From: CAWAVN01 sp963844315
GTDB taxonomy: Bacteria; Planctomycetota; Planctomycetia; Planctomycetales; Planctomycetaceae
DNA length: 64,000 bases
Assembly (NCBI GenBank): GCA_963844315.1
Contig: CAWJOC010000001.1
Location: forward strand, 99,687-163,686
Reading direction: 5' to 3'
A program made the position numbers and the translations under genes. Positions 1-9,936 of the stretch are shown here, piece after piece. Below the pieces are notes generated by a model, which saw only the letters and a program-made list of their open reading frames with translations, was not told the origin of the DNA and made no database searches. How positions within the stretch are numbered: the first letter of the stretch is position 1; the number at the start of each line of letters is the position of its first letter.

Positions 1-1
1 C

Positions 2-685
2 GCCACCCGGGAGGGCATGTGCATCCGGTTTTCCTCGGAAGATGCCCGCGCGATGGGCCGGGCGACGCGGGGCGTCAAGGGCATTAAGCTGGGCAAAGAG
101 GATCAGGTTGTGGGCATGGTCGTCGCCGAGGAAAGCGCTTCGCTGCTTACGGTCTGCGAGAACGGCTACGGCAAACGCACGCCGATTGGTTCCGACGAAG
201 CCGCCGATGAGCCGGAAGTGGAGGAAGAACTGGATTCCAATCTCAGCGAAGACGACGCCGGCTCCGAAGAGGAAGAAGTCGCCAAGTACTCCGGCAACGC
301 GCACTACCGCCGGCAACACCGGGGCGGCAAGGGCCTCAGGGACATCAAGACCACCAAGCGCAATGGCAAGGTGATCGACATTCTCGCCGTCGTGGAGGAT
401 GATGAAGTCCTGATGGTCACCAGCGGCGGAAAGATCCAGCGCGTGAGGGCTGCGGACATCAGCCAGGTCGGCAGAAACACCCAAGGCGTCCGGATCATCC
501 GTTTGGATGAGGACGACAAGCTGGTCTCCATCGCCCGCATCCCGGCGGAAATCGTCGATGAAACCCAAGCCGCCCCGCCCGTGAAGGAAGAACCGAAACT
601 CCCGGCCCCGGAAACCTTCGTGGAAGATTCCGAAACCGAAGACGCCGAACCGCCGGAAGCCGAGGACGAGGGCGGCGAGGAATAG
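2..685 (+). CDS. gyrA: DNA gyrase subunit A, C-terminal part (5' truncated)
   Basis: Only the C-terminal DNA-wrapping domain of GyrA is in the window; the reading frame is open to the left edge. Visible family features are the blade sequence RATRGVKGI near the start, GYGKRTP, and a GyrA-box variant QHRGGKG around base 317, followed by the final blade (VVEDDEVLMVTSGGKIQRV). GyrA wraps DNA for ATP-driven negative supercoiling with GyrB. An acidic stretch of about 40 residues (many E/D) sits between GYGKRTP and the GyrA box, and a second acidic tail ends the protein. The tail is common in GyrA; the internal insertion is less usual. A palindromic element follows 45 bases downstream and may end transcription. 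Confidence 0.93.
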   Translation, partial: ATREGMCIRFSSEDARAMGRATRGVKGIKLGKEDQVVGMVVAEESASLLTVCENGYGKRTPIGSDEAADEPEVEEELDSNLSEDDAGSEEEEVAKYSGNAHYRRQHRGGKGLRDIKTTKRNGKVIDILAVVEDDEVLMVTSGGKIQRVRAADISQVGRNTQGVRIIRLDEDDKLVSIARIPAEIVDETQAAPPVKEEPKLPAPETFVEDSETEDAEPPEAEDEGGEE

Positions 686-730
686 CAGGCGATCCTGGTA
701 ATTCCCAATTTCAGTCGTTCCAAAAAAGAG

Positions 731-801
731 GAGCCGCGCACGAAGTAAGCGGTCTTGGGATTTCCGGGGGCTTGAAAAACCGCTTACTTCGTGCGCGGCT
801 C
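731..801. repeat. Palindromic element, family A copy 1
   Basis: Two perfectly complementary 22-base arms (731-752 and 780-801, core CCGCGCACGAAGTAAGCGG) flank a 27-base loop. The same arms recur at 14438-14507 and 18886-18938. It lies between the end of gyrA and the convergent HEAT-repeat gene, so it may act as a bidirectional terminator or mRNA stabiliser. The rest of 686-955 holds no gene. Confidence 0.85.
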
Positions 802-955
802 TCAAAGAACAAACCATTTCTCGAAAAGGTTTTTCAAATTACTGAATTCATCCGAAGGGCAATTCAACAAAACCGGTTCAAAAATCAAAGGCCAGTCCAC
901 CGGGAACGCTTGCCCGGCGACTGGCCTTTTGAATTGGCCCGACTTCTGGCCTCTC

Positions 956-3715
956 CTAGAACTGCAGTATGACTTCGATGAAGTTGGAGTAAAGTTGGTT
1001 GGCTTCGATGTCATCGTCGCCGCCGAAGGCGATTTCGGGAATGGCCGTGCCGAACAAGTCGTCAAAGCCTTTGCCCGGAATGAGCGATGCGATGCCGCCG
1101 ATGATGATGAGGTTGTCGTTCAGGAATGGGCGGTATTCCACGCCCATGCTGAGGTCCACCCCGATTTCCGGATCGATCCGGTCCTGGAAGGTGAAGATTT
1201 CCAAGGGTTCGGTGGTGTCAAACCACATGTAGTTGGCGTTGGTGATGAGTTTGATCTTCGGCGTGACCTCGAAATCCACGCCCGCGTTGACCAGTTGCAG
1301 ACCAGGGTTCACGAAGTTCGATTGCCCTTGGATCTTGGAAGAACGCAGGTTGGGAACGATGCTGTTGTTCTGCACCAGGTTCACGCCGAACAATCGGACC
1401 GCCTGACGCTGCCAGTAGCTGAACTCGCCCCCGGCGAAGTTGGGGTTGTCCAAGATGGTGTCGAACCCGCGGGCGGTGTCGTCGAACAAGTCATCATCGC
1501 CGGACGCATAGAAGTACGACGTGCGGAACCGCATCCAGTCGCGGTCGATGGAGAGTTCCAAGGCGAACATCTTGGCGTCGATGTCCTGCTTCTCGTTGGC
1601 GATGGGGTTCTTGCTGTCATCCCCCACCACCCAATAGAACTGGTTGGTGATGTTGATGCGGCCAATGTGCCCGTCCCCGGCGAGGCCGAAGTAATGGGCT
1701 TGGACGCGGTGCGGCTCGAACACCCCCGCCGGATCAGGCCGGACGAGGAAGTTGTTCTCGTCGAACTTGAAGCTGGGGCTGTCGTTGTTGTAGTGGTAGC
1801 TGAGCTGCCCGGTGTATCCCGGAAAGATGAAGTCCTGCCGGAAATAGTTTGCGATGAACACGTTCTGGTGCCGGTCGTCCCAGGTGTTGAGTTGGCTGTT
1901 GGTTTCCTTCTCCAACTGGTCGAACCACAGGATGTTGAACTGGTCGCGGTTGGAGAATCTGGTCCCGAACAATCGCGCGGCCCGGTTGATGTCGCTGAAC
2001 ACGAACCCGCGAAAGTCCGAGTTGAAGAACTGCGACCCGACGCGGGCGGACATGAAGTCGAAGTCCGGCCCCAAGTCGGCGAGCTTGGCTTCCACAAAGT
2101 ATTGTTCCAAGGAGAAGTCGTAGCGGACGCGGTGCGTTCCCTTTCGCACGTCGGGATTGACCACGGCCAGTTCGTCAAGCTCGAACTGATTTCGGTTGAA
2201 GATCGGCTGCAAGCGGAGTTGCCAGTCCAAGGGCTTAAACGCCGCCGTGACTGCGTGGAACACGTCGAACTGGGCGCTCAGGTAGTTCTGTTGGAGGAAG
2301 TTCCTTGGGCGACCGAAGAATTCTTCCTGGGCGGGATCGAGTGTGCTTTCAAAGGGCGTGGTGCCGATGGGGTTCTTCTGGAAGTTTTGAATGAACCGCT
2401 CTTGAATGGTGACGTTCATAAAGGTGTGCTGCCCAATGATCGGATAGTCGCCCTTCAAAACGTTCTGATTGTACGGATCCCAAATGTGGCCTTTGATGAA
2501 GGGATAGTCATCCACCCAGGGATGGCCCCTGCCGTAGCGGTCCCATTCGGGATAGCCGATCCGCCAACGGTCTTCCACCGGCACGAAGTGGCTGCTGGTT
2601 TGCACATCGCGGGGTAGGATGCTGGATGGTCCCGAAAACCCGTTGGGCGGTTCGAACTCCGTGAGCAGATAGTCGCCGGTCTCATGGTAAATGGGATCGA
2701 ACGCGGCCACCTCATCCTGCGTGAGGGGATCGCGATACCTGCGGTCCAAAACATCCGGATTGACATCATCAAACGGTCCTGCCGGAAACTGCTCTTGATC
2801 GCGCAGCGTTTCCTCAAGCAAGGCGGTTTGCTGAATTCCCCCGGCGTGATTCTGGTCCAGTTCCCAGAAGCTTCCCACGGCTCCGCGCGGTTCGTCCGGC
2901 TGCGCGATGGGCATGCCATCGGGCGTGGTCGCCGCCTGGTGCCAGAAGGGCTGCACGGGAATCAGCGTGGTTTTGCTGCCCGTGGTGGGCAGGGTGCGGG
3001 TTTCCGAAGGCCGGACGAAATCCCCCGGTTGGGGAGCGGCTTCTTGCATTCGATTCGGAAAGGGATTGCTCCGAGCGAACGGATCTTCCCCCGGAAAGGC
3101 CGCCGAAGCTGCCGGTCCCAAGTTTTGCGGAGGAACATTGCCCGCGGGTTGGGGATTCAGAGAACGCGGCGCGGAAAGCTTCGCGTTGAGTTCCGCCGCC
3201 AGGAGCCGGGCATTGCCGCGCACCACGGGGTCGCCGTCGGAGCTGGCAATCTGCCGGACCCGCTCGATCAGCAGCGGATTGTCGGCTAGCACCCGAAACA
3301 CTTCGAGGGCCGCCAACCGCACTTGCCGGTCGGAGTCTTTGGAAAGTTCCAAGACCAGGTCGGCATGCTGGTGGGTTGCGTTCTTCGATAACTCCTGAGC
3401 CAGCTCTTTGCGGACGAGGGCGTCGGGGTGACGCAGCTTCCATCCGACCTGGATGTCTTCGGAGCGCAGGCCCAGTTCTTCGAGCGCGGTTTTGGCCGCT
3501 TGAGCTTTTTGAGGATCGACATCGTGCAACTGCGAGAGCAATTGCATGATCTGGGCCTTAACCTCCTCGGCGGTTTGCTGGCCGAATGCCATTGGGGACG
3601 ATGTTCCCCAAGCAATGGCCAAGGCCAAGGCCCAACCCAATATCACAGCGAATCGGGCTGGCTTTCGATGTTTTGGGGGTGAGTAATGTGATGCCCAGTT
3701 GGCTCTGCGCACCAC
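956..3715 (-). CDS. Secreted HEAT-repeat protein with large C-terminal barrel-like region
   Basis: A protein of about 920 residues not recognised as a named family. The N-terminal part has a hydrophobic signal segment (VILGWALALAIAW) ending near AFGQQ, so it is exported. About 150 residues of HEAT/PBS-type helical repeats follow (DALVRKELAQEL, DRQVRLAALEVF, DPVVRGNARLLAAEL). A Pro/Gln-rich linker leads to about 550 residues rich in aromatic residues and alternating polar/hydrophobic strands, which end in EVILQF. A terminal aromatic strand like this suggests an outer-membrane beta-barrel. The start is uncertain: the frame stays open to a GTG at 3835 with no Shine-Dalgarno sequence; the GTG at 3715 puts a short basic region before the signal. 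Function is unknown; a surface scaffold or porin-like role is inference. Confidence 0.7.
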   Translation of the reverse strand: MVRRANWASHYSPPKHRKPARFAVILGWALALAIAWGTSSPMAFGQQTAEEVKAQIMQLLSQLHDVDPQKAQAAKTALEELGLRSEDIQVGWKLRHPDALVRKELAQELSKNATHQHADLVLELSKDSDRQVRLAALEVFRVLADNPLLIERVRQIASSDGDPVVRGNARLLAAELNAKLSAPRSLNPQPAGNVPPQNLGPAASAAFPGEDPFARSNPFPNRMQEAAPQPGDFVRPSETRTLPTTGSKTTLIPVQPFWHQAATTPDGMPIAQPDEPRGAVGSFWELDQNHAGGIQQTALLEETLRDQEQFPAGPFDDVNPDVLDRRYRDPLTQDEVAAFDPIYHETGDYLLTEFEPPNGFSGPSSILPRDVQTSSHFVPVEDRWRIGYPEWDRYGRGHPWVDDYPFIKGHIWDPYNQNVLKGDYPIIGQHTFMNVTIQERFIQNFQKNPIGTTPFESTLDPAQEEFFGRPRNFLQQNYLSAQFDVFHAVTAAFKPLDWQLRLQPIFNRNQFELDELAVVNPDVRKGTHRVRYDFSLEQYFVEAKLADLGPDFDFMSARVGSQFFNSDFRGFVFSDINRAARLFGTRFSNRDQFNILWFDQLEKETNSQLNTWDDRHQNVFIANYFRQDFIFPGYTGQLSYHYNNDSPSFKFDENNFLVRPDPAGVFEPHRVQAHYFGLAGDGHIGRINITNQFYWVVGDDSKNPIANEKQDIDAKMFALELSIDRDWMRFRTSYFYASGDDDLFDDTARGFDTILDNPNFAGGEFSYWQRQAVRLFGVNLVQNNSIVPNLRSSKIQGQSNFVNPGLQLVNAGVDFEVTPKIKLITNANYMWFDTTEPLEIFTFQDRIDPEIGVDLSMGVEYRPFLNDNLIIIGGIASLIPGKGFDDLFGTAIPEIAFGGDDDIEANQLYSNFIEVILQF

Positions 3716-4404
3716 CCGAGGATTTTTGCGCAGGCCCGAAGGCTGCGCCAGGGGGATTTTTTCCACGGCTGATTTCCCGCATATTGCCCGCACGCACAGG
3801 AAGGGTTCGCCGCGCTTTGGGTGCTTTGGCAGCACTTGACAGTCGAGGCAACACGCCGTTGCGTTGGAACGAGTGTAGAGATGGAAAATTCAGAGAGAGG
3901 TGGAGAGCGGCGGGAGAATTAGCGGGAGTTCCAAATCCTTGCAAGCCCAAAAACCCAATTCTCGGAAAATTCCTCAAGAAAAATCCGGAAGATAAATAGC
4001 CAGGGAATTGTGGGAAAGGTTTTTTCCCGTTTTCTACTCTTCATCCGCCAGAACGTTTTCAGTTTTCGGTGAAGGAATGGGCCGCAGCATTTTCACAGAC
4101 GACTTCTTCTTACAGCCTCTCTCCGGAATTTTCCCCAAAGTGGTGACTTTCCCGGAAATGGATTGCACTGAACATTCCGATTGTTCCGATTGTAAGGATT
4201 AGATCGAGTTGCGGGCTGCGATTCCATGGAGTCGCGATACCTGGAATTCCTCCGAAAACCAAATCCTTCTCGGTGAGTCCGGCGTTGGGAGAGCACGGCG
4301 GACGGCACAAGGCGGAAGCGCGTCTCGGCGGATCTTGATTCATTGTCAACCGTCCCCCGGTTGCAGACAAAAGTTCGGACTCCATTCTTTTGGGAGTATG
4401 ATCC
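3716..4404. other. Divergent intergenic region
   Basis: The region between the divergent HEAT-repeat gene and the protease gene is less GC-rich than its flanks. It should hold promoters for both. No convincing -35/-10 pair, RNA gene or conserved small gene was recognised; the short open frames here look random. Confidence 0.4.
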
Positions 4405-7400
4405 GTGAGTTGGTTGAAACGAAAACTGGATGTGTTGGGCAACCGGAAGGACGCCGAGCGGCGGATGCCGCGCCAGGTATCCCTCTCCCAAGTGGAGCAG
4501 TTGGAAGCGAGGCTGTGCCTGGGCAGTATGAACTCCCCCGACTTGGGCGACTGGACTCCTGAAGATCCCAATGAGTCGATCCTGGAATCTTCCGAGGTCG
4601 CGATCGATCTGTCCCTGGAAGAGACGACGCAAGTTGAACCCGATCCGGGAATGTCCGCGCCCGCCCAGGACTCCGAAACAAACAGCACTCCGGACGCGTA
4701 TCACCTCTCAGGGTCGGAAGAGTACACCACCAACATCACAATGGGCTTGGGCCTCGAAGCCAGCCAGACCCAGATCGATTGGAGCCAGGAAGAACCAGAG
4801 GTGGATGAGGGCACGACTTTGCCCGCCACCGGATCGGATGAAACAGAAACCGAAGACAATCCCGAAAGCATGGGCGTGGTGCAGAACACCGGCGCGGGAT
4901 CTTCGGGCGAAGGCGGCGACGATAGCCAAACCGATGTCGGCACCTCAGGCAGCCTGACCAACGAGACCTTCGCGCAAGCCAACGCCGAAGGATTTGGCGA
5001 AACGCAAGGCGTGTATTTGCCGCCCTGGTGGCAAGGTCTCCAGGAGCCGGTGACGGTCCGGTATGACTTCCGCAACGCCGGCGAACATCAAAACATGATC
5101 ACCGAGGAACAAAAAGCCTTGGCGGTCACGGCGCTTGATAACTGGTCGCGGGCCACCGGCGGGATTCTGCAATTCGTGCAAGACACTGAAGCGGCCGACT
5201 ATGAAATCATGAATATCGGCACGGGCAATCTGGCCGCCTACGGATACGATTCCGGCTCTGGCGGCAAATTGGGTCTGGGCGGCGGTGCGGTCTCCCGCGA
5301 TGCCGAAGGCGACATCATCGTCGCCGGAACCGCCTGGCTGGATTCCAGCGAAAACTGGGACCACGCCATTGGCAACGGCAACCCCGACGGCACGGTGGAC
5401 TTCTTCACGACGGTCGGCCACGAAACGGGCCACGTCCTGGGATTTAACGACTCCGCCGTCTTCACCCAACGCCAAGACATTATGCTGGGCTTTTACGACG
5501 GCGAGCGGGATGCTTCGTCCTTCGATTATGCCGTGCAAAGCGGGACGATGTATCACCGGCATTATCAGCCAGGCTCCCGAAGATGCTGAATACACCATGC
5601 GGCCCTTGCAGATGGCCCAACTGACTCCCCCGAAGTGACGCTGCTTTTGCAACGGGCTTCGGCGGCGACGGCCAGTGATGATGCCGTGATTGCCATCGTG
5701 GACCGGGGCGGCACGATTCTGGGCGTGCACGTCGAAGCTGGCGTGATCCGAAACATTGACGATCCCACCAACACCGCGATTGCCGTTGGATATGGAGCCT
5801 CCGGGAACGGCAACGGCATCATCGACACCGACGCCGAACGCCGTGCTTTGGCCTTCTTCGCGGAAGGCGCCGTGGCCAAAGCCCGCACCGCCGCATTCTT
5901 CTCCAACGGCGATCCGACCAACATTGATGAGAATAGCCCGAATGGGACTTTGGCCCCGCTGACTTCGCGGCTGGTCAGGTTCATCAGCCAGACCACCATC
6001 ACGCAGCGCGAAGTGGAAGCCATTTCCTCGCTCGATGCCCCGGAGACGCTTCGCGGTCCCGGCTTTGTCGCACCCATCGGGTTGGGCGGGCACTTTCCGC
6101 CGGAAGTCCGCCACACGCCGCCGGTGGACTTGTTCGCCATCGAGCACACCAACCGCGACCGCATCCCCGGCGATGCCACGGCCTTGGTTGCCAATGACGA
6201 TTTGTTCGACAGTTTCAATCCTGCCTTCGTGGCCCCGTTCACGCCGATGGTCAACATTCGCACGGTAGGCGGACGCCCAGTCAACTCGAACCAAGATCCC
6301 GGCGATCCGCCGGCGGCGGGAGACATTCTGCGGTTTAACATTCCGTTCGAGAACGTCGATCCCACCAAGGTCGATGCTCTCCGGGAGCCGTTGTCCTTCG
6401 GCGAAATCTCCGGGCTTGATCCCAACGCCCGTTCGCGGGGCATCGCCACCTTGCCGGGCGGCATTCCAATCTTCCGCGACACCAACGGCGACTTGCTTGG
6501 CGATACTCTGATCGGCGGCATCGGGGTGTTCTTCCCCGGACGCGACGGCTTCGCCACCTTCGAGCAAAGTTACAAGCCCGGCATCTCGCAAGCTGAGTTC
6601 GAGCGCACCAACGCCCCCAAAGTTTTGGAAGCCGAGTTCATGGCGTTAATTGCCGTGGGCGGAAGCGAGGGCGCTGCACGTCAGGGGATTCCCTTGGCCA
6701 ACGCGGATCTTTTTGCCGGAACCCCCCTCCAAATCAGTCAAGACCTTGACCTGCCCTTTGGCCGATTGGATCTCGTGGGGATTTCCCTGCAAGTCGTGGG
6801 GCCGATTGCCGGTCGCCAGGGCGTCGGTGAAGTCATCTTGCGAGGTTTAGCCCTTGGCACGGGACCGGTCAGCGGCGGACAGGTTTACGCCCCGATCGAT
6901 AGCGCGGGCAATCCCATCGGAGGCCGCGAGGTTCCCTTCGGTTACATTGTCCCGCCGCGCGACGGCATCGGCATCACGGCGGCTCAGGTTGAGCAAATTA
7001 TTCGAAACGGTGTCGGCGGAGCGGGCCTGGTGCGGGCCGCGATTCGCTTGCCGGTCTCCAGCCGCACGCGGATGGTCCTGGCGGTGACCGACGTGCAAGG
7101 CAACGTCGTGGGTCTCTTCCGCATGCAGGATGCCACGATCTTCTCGATCGACGTGGCTGTCGCCAAAGCCCGGAACGTGGCCTATTACGCCAACGCGGCG
7201 GAACTCAATCCCTTGGATCAACTGCCCACCGTGCCCGCGGGAACGGCATTGACCAACCGGACGTTCCGCTTCCTTGCGGAGCCGCGGTTCCCCTCGGGCG
7301 TGGATGGCGACCCGGCGGGTCCGTTCTCCACGTTGAACAATCCGTTCATTGATCCCTTCACGGCGGCGAACCTGGGCACGCCGCAAGCCGATACCGCCTA

Positions 7401-7740
7401 TCTCGACACCGTACTGGGCCGGAATGCCTTCAATCCCACTTCGCCGATTGGCCGCGATGGACTGCCCGGCGGCATCAACCGGAACTTCCTCGATCCCAAC
7501 AACCTCAACAACCAGAACGGCATCGTGTTCTTCCCCGGAAGCACGCCGCTCTATGTGAATGGGGTGCTCGTGGGCGGCTTCGGGGTCTCTGGCGACGGGG
7601 TCGATCAGGACGATGTGGTGACATTCATCGGTGCCCAGGGCTTCCTGCCGAACCAAAACGGCGTGCTCAGGTCCGATCAGGTCGGCTTCCGCGATGTGCG
7701 GTTGCCGTACCAGAAGTTCCTGCGGAATCCCTTCGGTTAA
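4405..7740 (+). CDS. Surface protein: metzincin-like protease plus two HbpS/GlcG-like domains (frameshifted)
   Basis: Read as one gene of about 1,110 codons from a GTG start. Residues 30-37 carry QLEARLCL, the N-terminal LExRL motif common in large secreted planctomycete proteins. An acidic low-complexity stretch follows, then a metalloprotease domain with HETGHVLGFND (residues 339-349), matching the metzincin pattern HExxHxxGxxD: two zinc histidines, the catalytic Glu and an Asp third ligand. Downstream are two HbpS/GlcG-like units: AIVDRGGTILGV with AVAKARTAAFF (5.68-6.0 kb) and LAVTDVQGNVVGLFRM with VAVAKARNVAYY (7.07-7.3 kb). HbpS-type domains bind haem in some relatives. The frame is broken by a stop at 5587; the expected text (QAPEDAEYTMRPLQMAQLTP) lies in another frame between about 5565 and 5625 and then returns, so two compensating indels are inferred. 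Confidence 0.75.
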
Positions 7741-7741
7741 C

Positions 7742-7885
7742 AGTAGGCGGTAGGCAGTAGGCAGAGAAAACAGAAAGCCCCGGCATTCGCGAAACTCGCG
7801 AACGCCGGGGTTTTCCATTGGTCATTGGACATTTCTTCCGTTCTGGTCTTTCACCGCCTACCGCATACTGCATACTGCCTACTGC
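7742..7885. repeat. Palindromic element, family E copy 1
   Basis: Iterated GGTAGGCAGTAGGC motifs at 7742-7762 are complemented by ACCGCCTACCGCATACTGCC-type motifs at 7853-7885, giving a long imperfect inverted repeat around the terminator hairpin at 7778-7814. The right arm supplies the last codons of the convergent phosphoesterase gene. The same vocabulary recurs at 31227-31303. Confidence 0.7.
7778..7814 (+). terminator. Rho-independent terminator
   Basis: A GC-rich stem (CCCCGGCATTCGCGA paired with TCGCGAACGCCGGGG, one mismatch, three-base loop) is followed by TTTT. It closes the protease/HbpS gene 40 bases after its stop. Confidence 0.8.
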
Positions 7886-8400
7886 ATACTGATGACCGGC
7901 GCGGGCGGCATTTCTGGCAACGGGACCAGTTTGGCGTGGAGTGGCTGCGTGTCCAAAAGCGCGATCATGGGTTTGCGGTAGGTCCAGCCGCTGGTCTCGC
8001 CAGGGTTGATGAACAGTCGGCCCGCCGCATCTTTGTCGATGGCGGGCTTGTGCGAATGGGCGGCGATGATGACGTCGGCTCCTTCGGTCAAACCCCGGAC
8101 CTGTTCCATCGCGTGGGCGAGCAGGATCTTCACGCCATCGGGCGTTTGGAACCCGCAAGGCGGCTCGGCGATCTGGCCGATGATCCGCATCCCGCCTTCG
8201 AGCGCGATCTTGTTGGCATCGTTGTCGCCGAAACACGCCAGCACCTTGCACCGGAGTTTGCGCAAAGGCGGAATCACAATCGGCGAGCAAAAATCCCCCG
8301 CGAACACCACCAGGTCGCAGCCCGCCTGATTGAAGGCATTCACGGCATGCCGGACGTGGTCCACGTGATCGTGGGCATCGGCAAAAATCCCAATCCGCAT
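7879..8400 (-). CDS. YfcE/MJ0936-type metallophosphoesterase
   Basis: A compact calcineurin-like phosphoesterase of about 173 residues, normal length for the MJ0936/YfcE family of small phosphodiesterases. All metal-binding blocks are in order: DAHDH (D and H ligands), AGDF, FGDNDAN, LAHAME and AAHSHKP. The ATG at 8400 is chosen over 8406 because AAGG lies six bases upstream of it. The substrate in vivo cannot be inferred; family members cleave bis-pNPP or small phosphodiesters. The gene converges with the protease gene, and its stop lies in the palindromic element between them. Confidence 0.85.
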   Translation of the reverse strand: MRIGIFADAHDHVDHVRHAVNAFNQAGCDLVVFAGDFCSPIVIPPLRKLRCKVLACFGDNDANKIALEGGMRIIGQIAEPPCGFQTPDGVKILLAHAMEQVRGLTEGADVIIAAHSHKPAIDKDAAGRLFINPGETSGWTYRKPMIALLDTQPLHAKLVPLPEMPPAPVISMQ

Positions 8401-8410
8401 GGGCATCCTT

Positions 8411-8490
8411 TAGGCTGTAGAGTGTAGGCTTTAGGCTGTAGGAAGAGGCGTTTACAGCCTACCGTCTCAAGTCCATAGCCTGCAAGATGC
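8411..8490. repeat. Imperfect palindrome (TAGGCTGTAG type)
   Basis: TTTAGGCTGTAG-like motifs at 8411-8441 face CAGCCTAC and CATAGCCTGCA at 8455-8487, forming a weak inverted repeat in the intergenic space upstream of the ornithine cyclodeaminase gene. No promoter was recognised here. Confidence 0.45.
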
Positions 8491-8557
8491 CGACGGCTTA
8501 GAATTCGTCATACGCTTTGCGAGGGAAATTATCATCCGCCATTGAAGGGAGGCCCCG

Positions 8558-9814
8558 ATGGGCGATGCCGAAAAGAAAACTGCCGAGTTTCCGTTTCATG
8601 AAGAAGTCGAACTGGCCGGGCACATTATCGACAGCCTGTTGCTTCCCAAGGTGCTCGATCAGATCATCGGGATGGGCGGCTCGTTCGATTTGCTGGATGT
8701 GCAGATTGGCAAAGGGCGGACCGATCCGAGTTATGCGCGGGTCTTGGTCTCCGCACCCACGGCGGAACTCTTGGAAGACATCCTCGACGCCATCGCCGAC
8801 CACGGGGCGACTTCGGTCGATCCCCAGGATTGCCTCCTGGAGCCGGCGGACATCAAGGGCACGTTTCCCGAACGCTTTTACGCCACCACCAACCAGGACA
8901 CCGAAATCCGCATCGACGGAGATTGGATCACGGTCCAAAAGCAGGAAATGGACTGCGGCGTCCGCGTGAACTTGAAAGACAAATCCGCGGAGTGCGTGCC
9001 GATGTCCGATGTTGAAGTGGGCGATCTGATTGTGATTGGCCGACCAGGAACGCGCGTCAAACCCATCGACCGCGACCGCGCCCACGGCTCGCACGATGCC
9101 TTCAGCTTCATGAACAGCACCGTCTCCAGCGAAAAGCCCAAGGGCGTCACCGTCCGCGAAATCGCCGCCGCCATGCGAAAGGCCAAGCTGGGCGATGGCA
9201 AAATCCTGCTGGTCGCCGGTCCCGCCGTCGTCCACACCGGCAGCCGCGAACATTTCAGTTGGCTGGTGAAAAACGGCTACGTCAACGTGCTGTTCGCGGG
9301 CAACGCCCTGGCGACGCACGACATCGAGCAATCGTTTTTCGATACGAGCCTTGGCATCTCCATGTCGCACGGCGGCTCGATCGAGGAAGGCCACGAGCAC
9401 CACCTGAGATCCATCAACCGCATCCGCCGGTTGGGCAGCATCCAAAACGCCGTGGATCAGGGCCTCTTGAAATCCGGCATCATGTATGAGTGCATCCAGC
9501 AAAAAATCCCCTTCCTGCTCGCAGGTAGCATCCGCGACGATGGCCCATTGCCTGATGTGGTCACGGATGTCATCGAAGCCCAACGCAAAATGCGGGACTT
9601 AAGCCAAGGCGTGACCTTCGCCCTGATGATCGCCACCACGCTGCATTCCATCGCCGTGGGGAACCTACTTCCCGCCCGCGTAAAAGTCGTCTGCGTGGAC
9701 ATCAACCCCGCCACCGTAACAAAACTCGCCGACCGCGGCACCTTCCAAACCGTGGGCCTGGTCACCGACGTGGAACCGTTTCTAAGAGTGCTGGTGGATG
9801 AATTAAGAACATAA
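8558..9814 (+). CDS. TIGR00300/LOR-SDH family protein, archaeal-type ornithine cyclodeaminase
   Basis: The protein of 418 residues matches the TIGR00300 family throughout. The N-terminal half contains the LOR/SDH-type segment (YARVLVSAP, HGATSVDP, MDCGVRVN). The C-terminal half is a Rossmann-like part with VVHTGSREHFSWLV, NVLFAGNALATHDIE, SMSHGGSIEEGHEHHL and GSIRDDGPLPDV. Methanococcus MMP1218 and the C-terminal domain of cyanobacterial AgrE belong here and convert L-ornithine to L-proline and ammonia, so that reaction is likely but inferred by homology. AGGGAGG lies 10 bases upstream of the ATG, supporting this start. No other arginine or proline gene is adjacent. Confidence 0.85.
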   Translation: MGDAEKKTAEFPFHEEVELAGHIIDSLLLPKVLDQIIGMGGSFDLLDVQIGKGRTDPSYARVLVSAPTAELLEDILDAIADHGATSVDPQDCLLEPADIKGTFPERFYATTNQDTEIRIDGDWITVQKQEMDCGVRVNLKDKSAECVPMSDVEVGDLIVIGRPGTRVKPIDRDRAHGSHDAFSFMNSTVSSEKPKGVTVREIAAAMRKAKLGDGKILLVAGPAVVHTGSREHFSWLVKNGYVNVLFAGNALATHDIEQSFFDTSLGISMSHGGSIEEGHEHHLRSINRIRRLGSIQNAVDQGLLKSGIMYECIQQKIPFLLAGSIRDDGPLPDVVTDVIEAQRKMRDLSQGVTFALMIATTLHSIAVGNLLPARVKVVCVDINPATVTKLADRGTFQTVGLVTDVEPFLRVLVDELRT

Positions 9815-9936
9815 AAAACAATCCGAACGTAAGCCGGAGTCAGCAAAAGCTAATCGGCCAGAAATTGCACACATGTTCCCGTGTGGTAATTTGTGCCATT
9901 TCGGCAGTTTTGAGGTCTAATGTGGGGAACAATGAA

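Noticed and set aside
791..2617. Long open frame of 608 codons opposite the HEAT-repeat gene
   Set aside because: It is an antisense shadow: Val/Asp/Glu-rich without a domain, while the minus strand has a signal peptide, HEAT repeats and coherent strands.
5560..5640. Programmed frameshift or stop read-through in the protease/HbpS gene
   Set aside because: Two opposite shifts about 60 bases apart, with no slippery sequence, and many similar breaks in housekeeping genes favour sequence errors.
4945..6591. Open frame of 548 codons opposite the protease/HbpS gene
   Set aside because: Antisense to recognised HETGH and HbpS-like motifs; composition and lack of domains mark it as a shadow.
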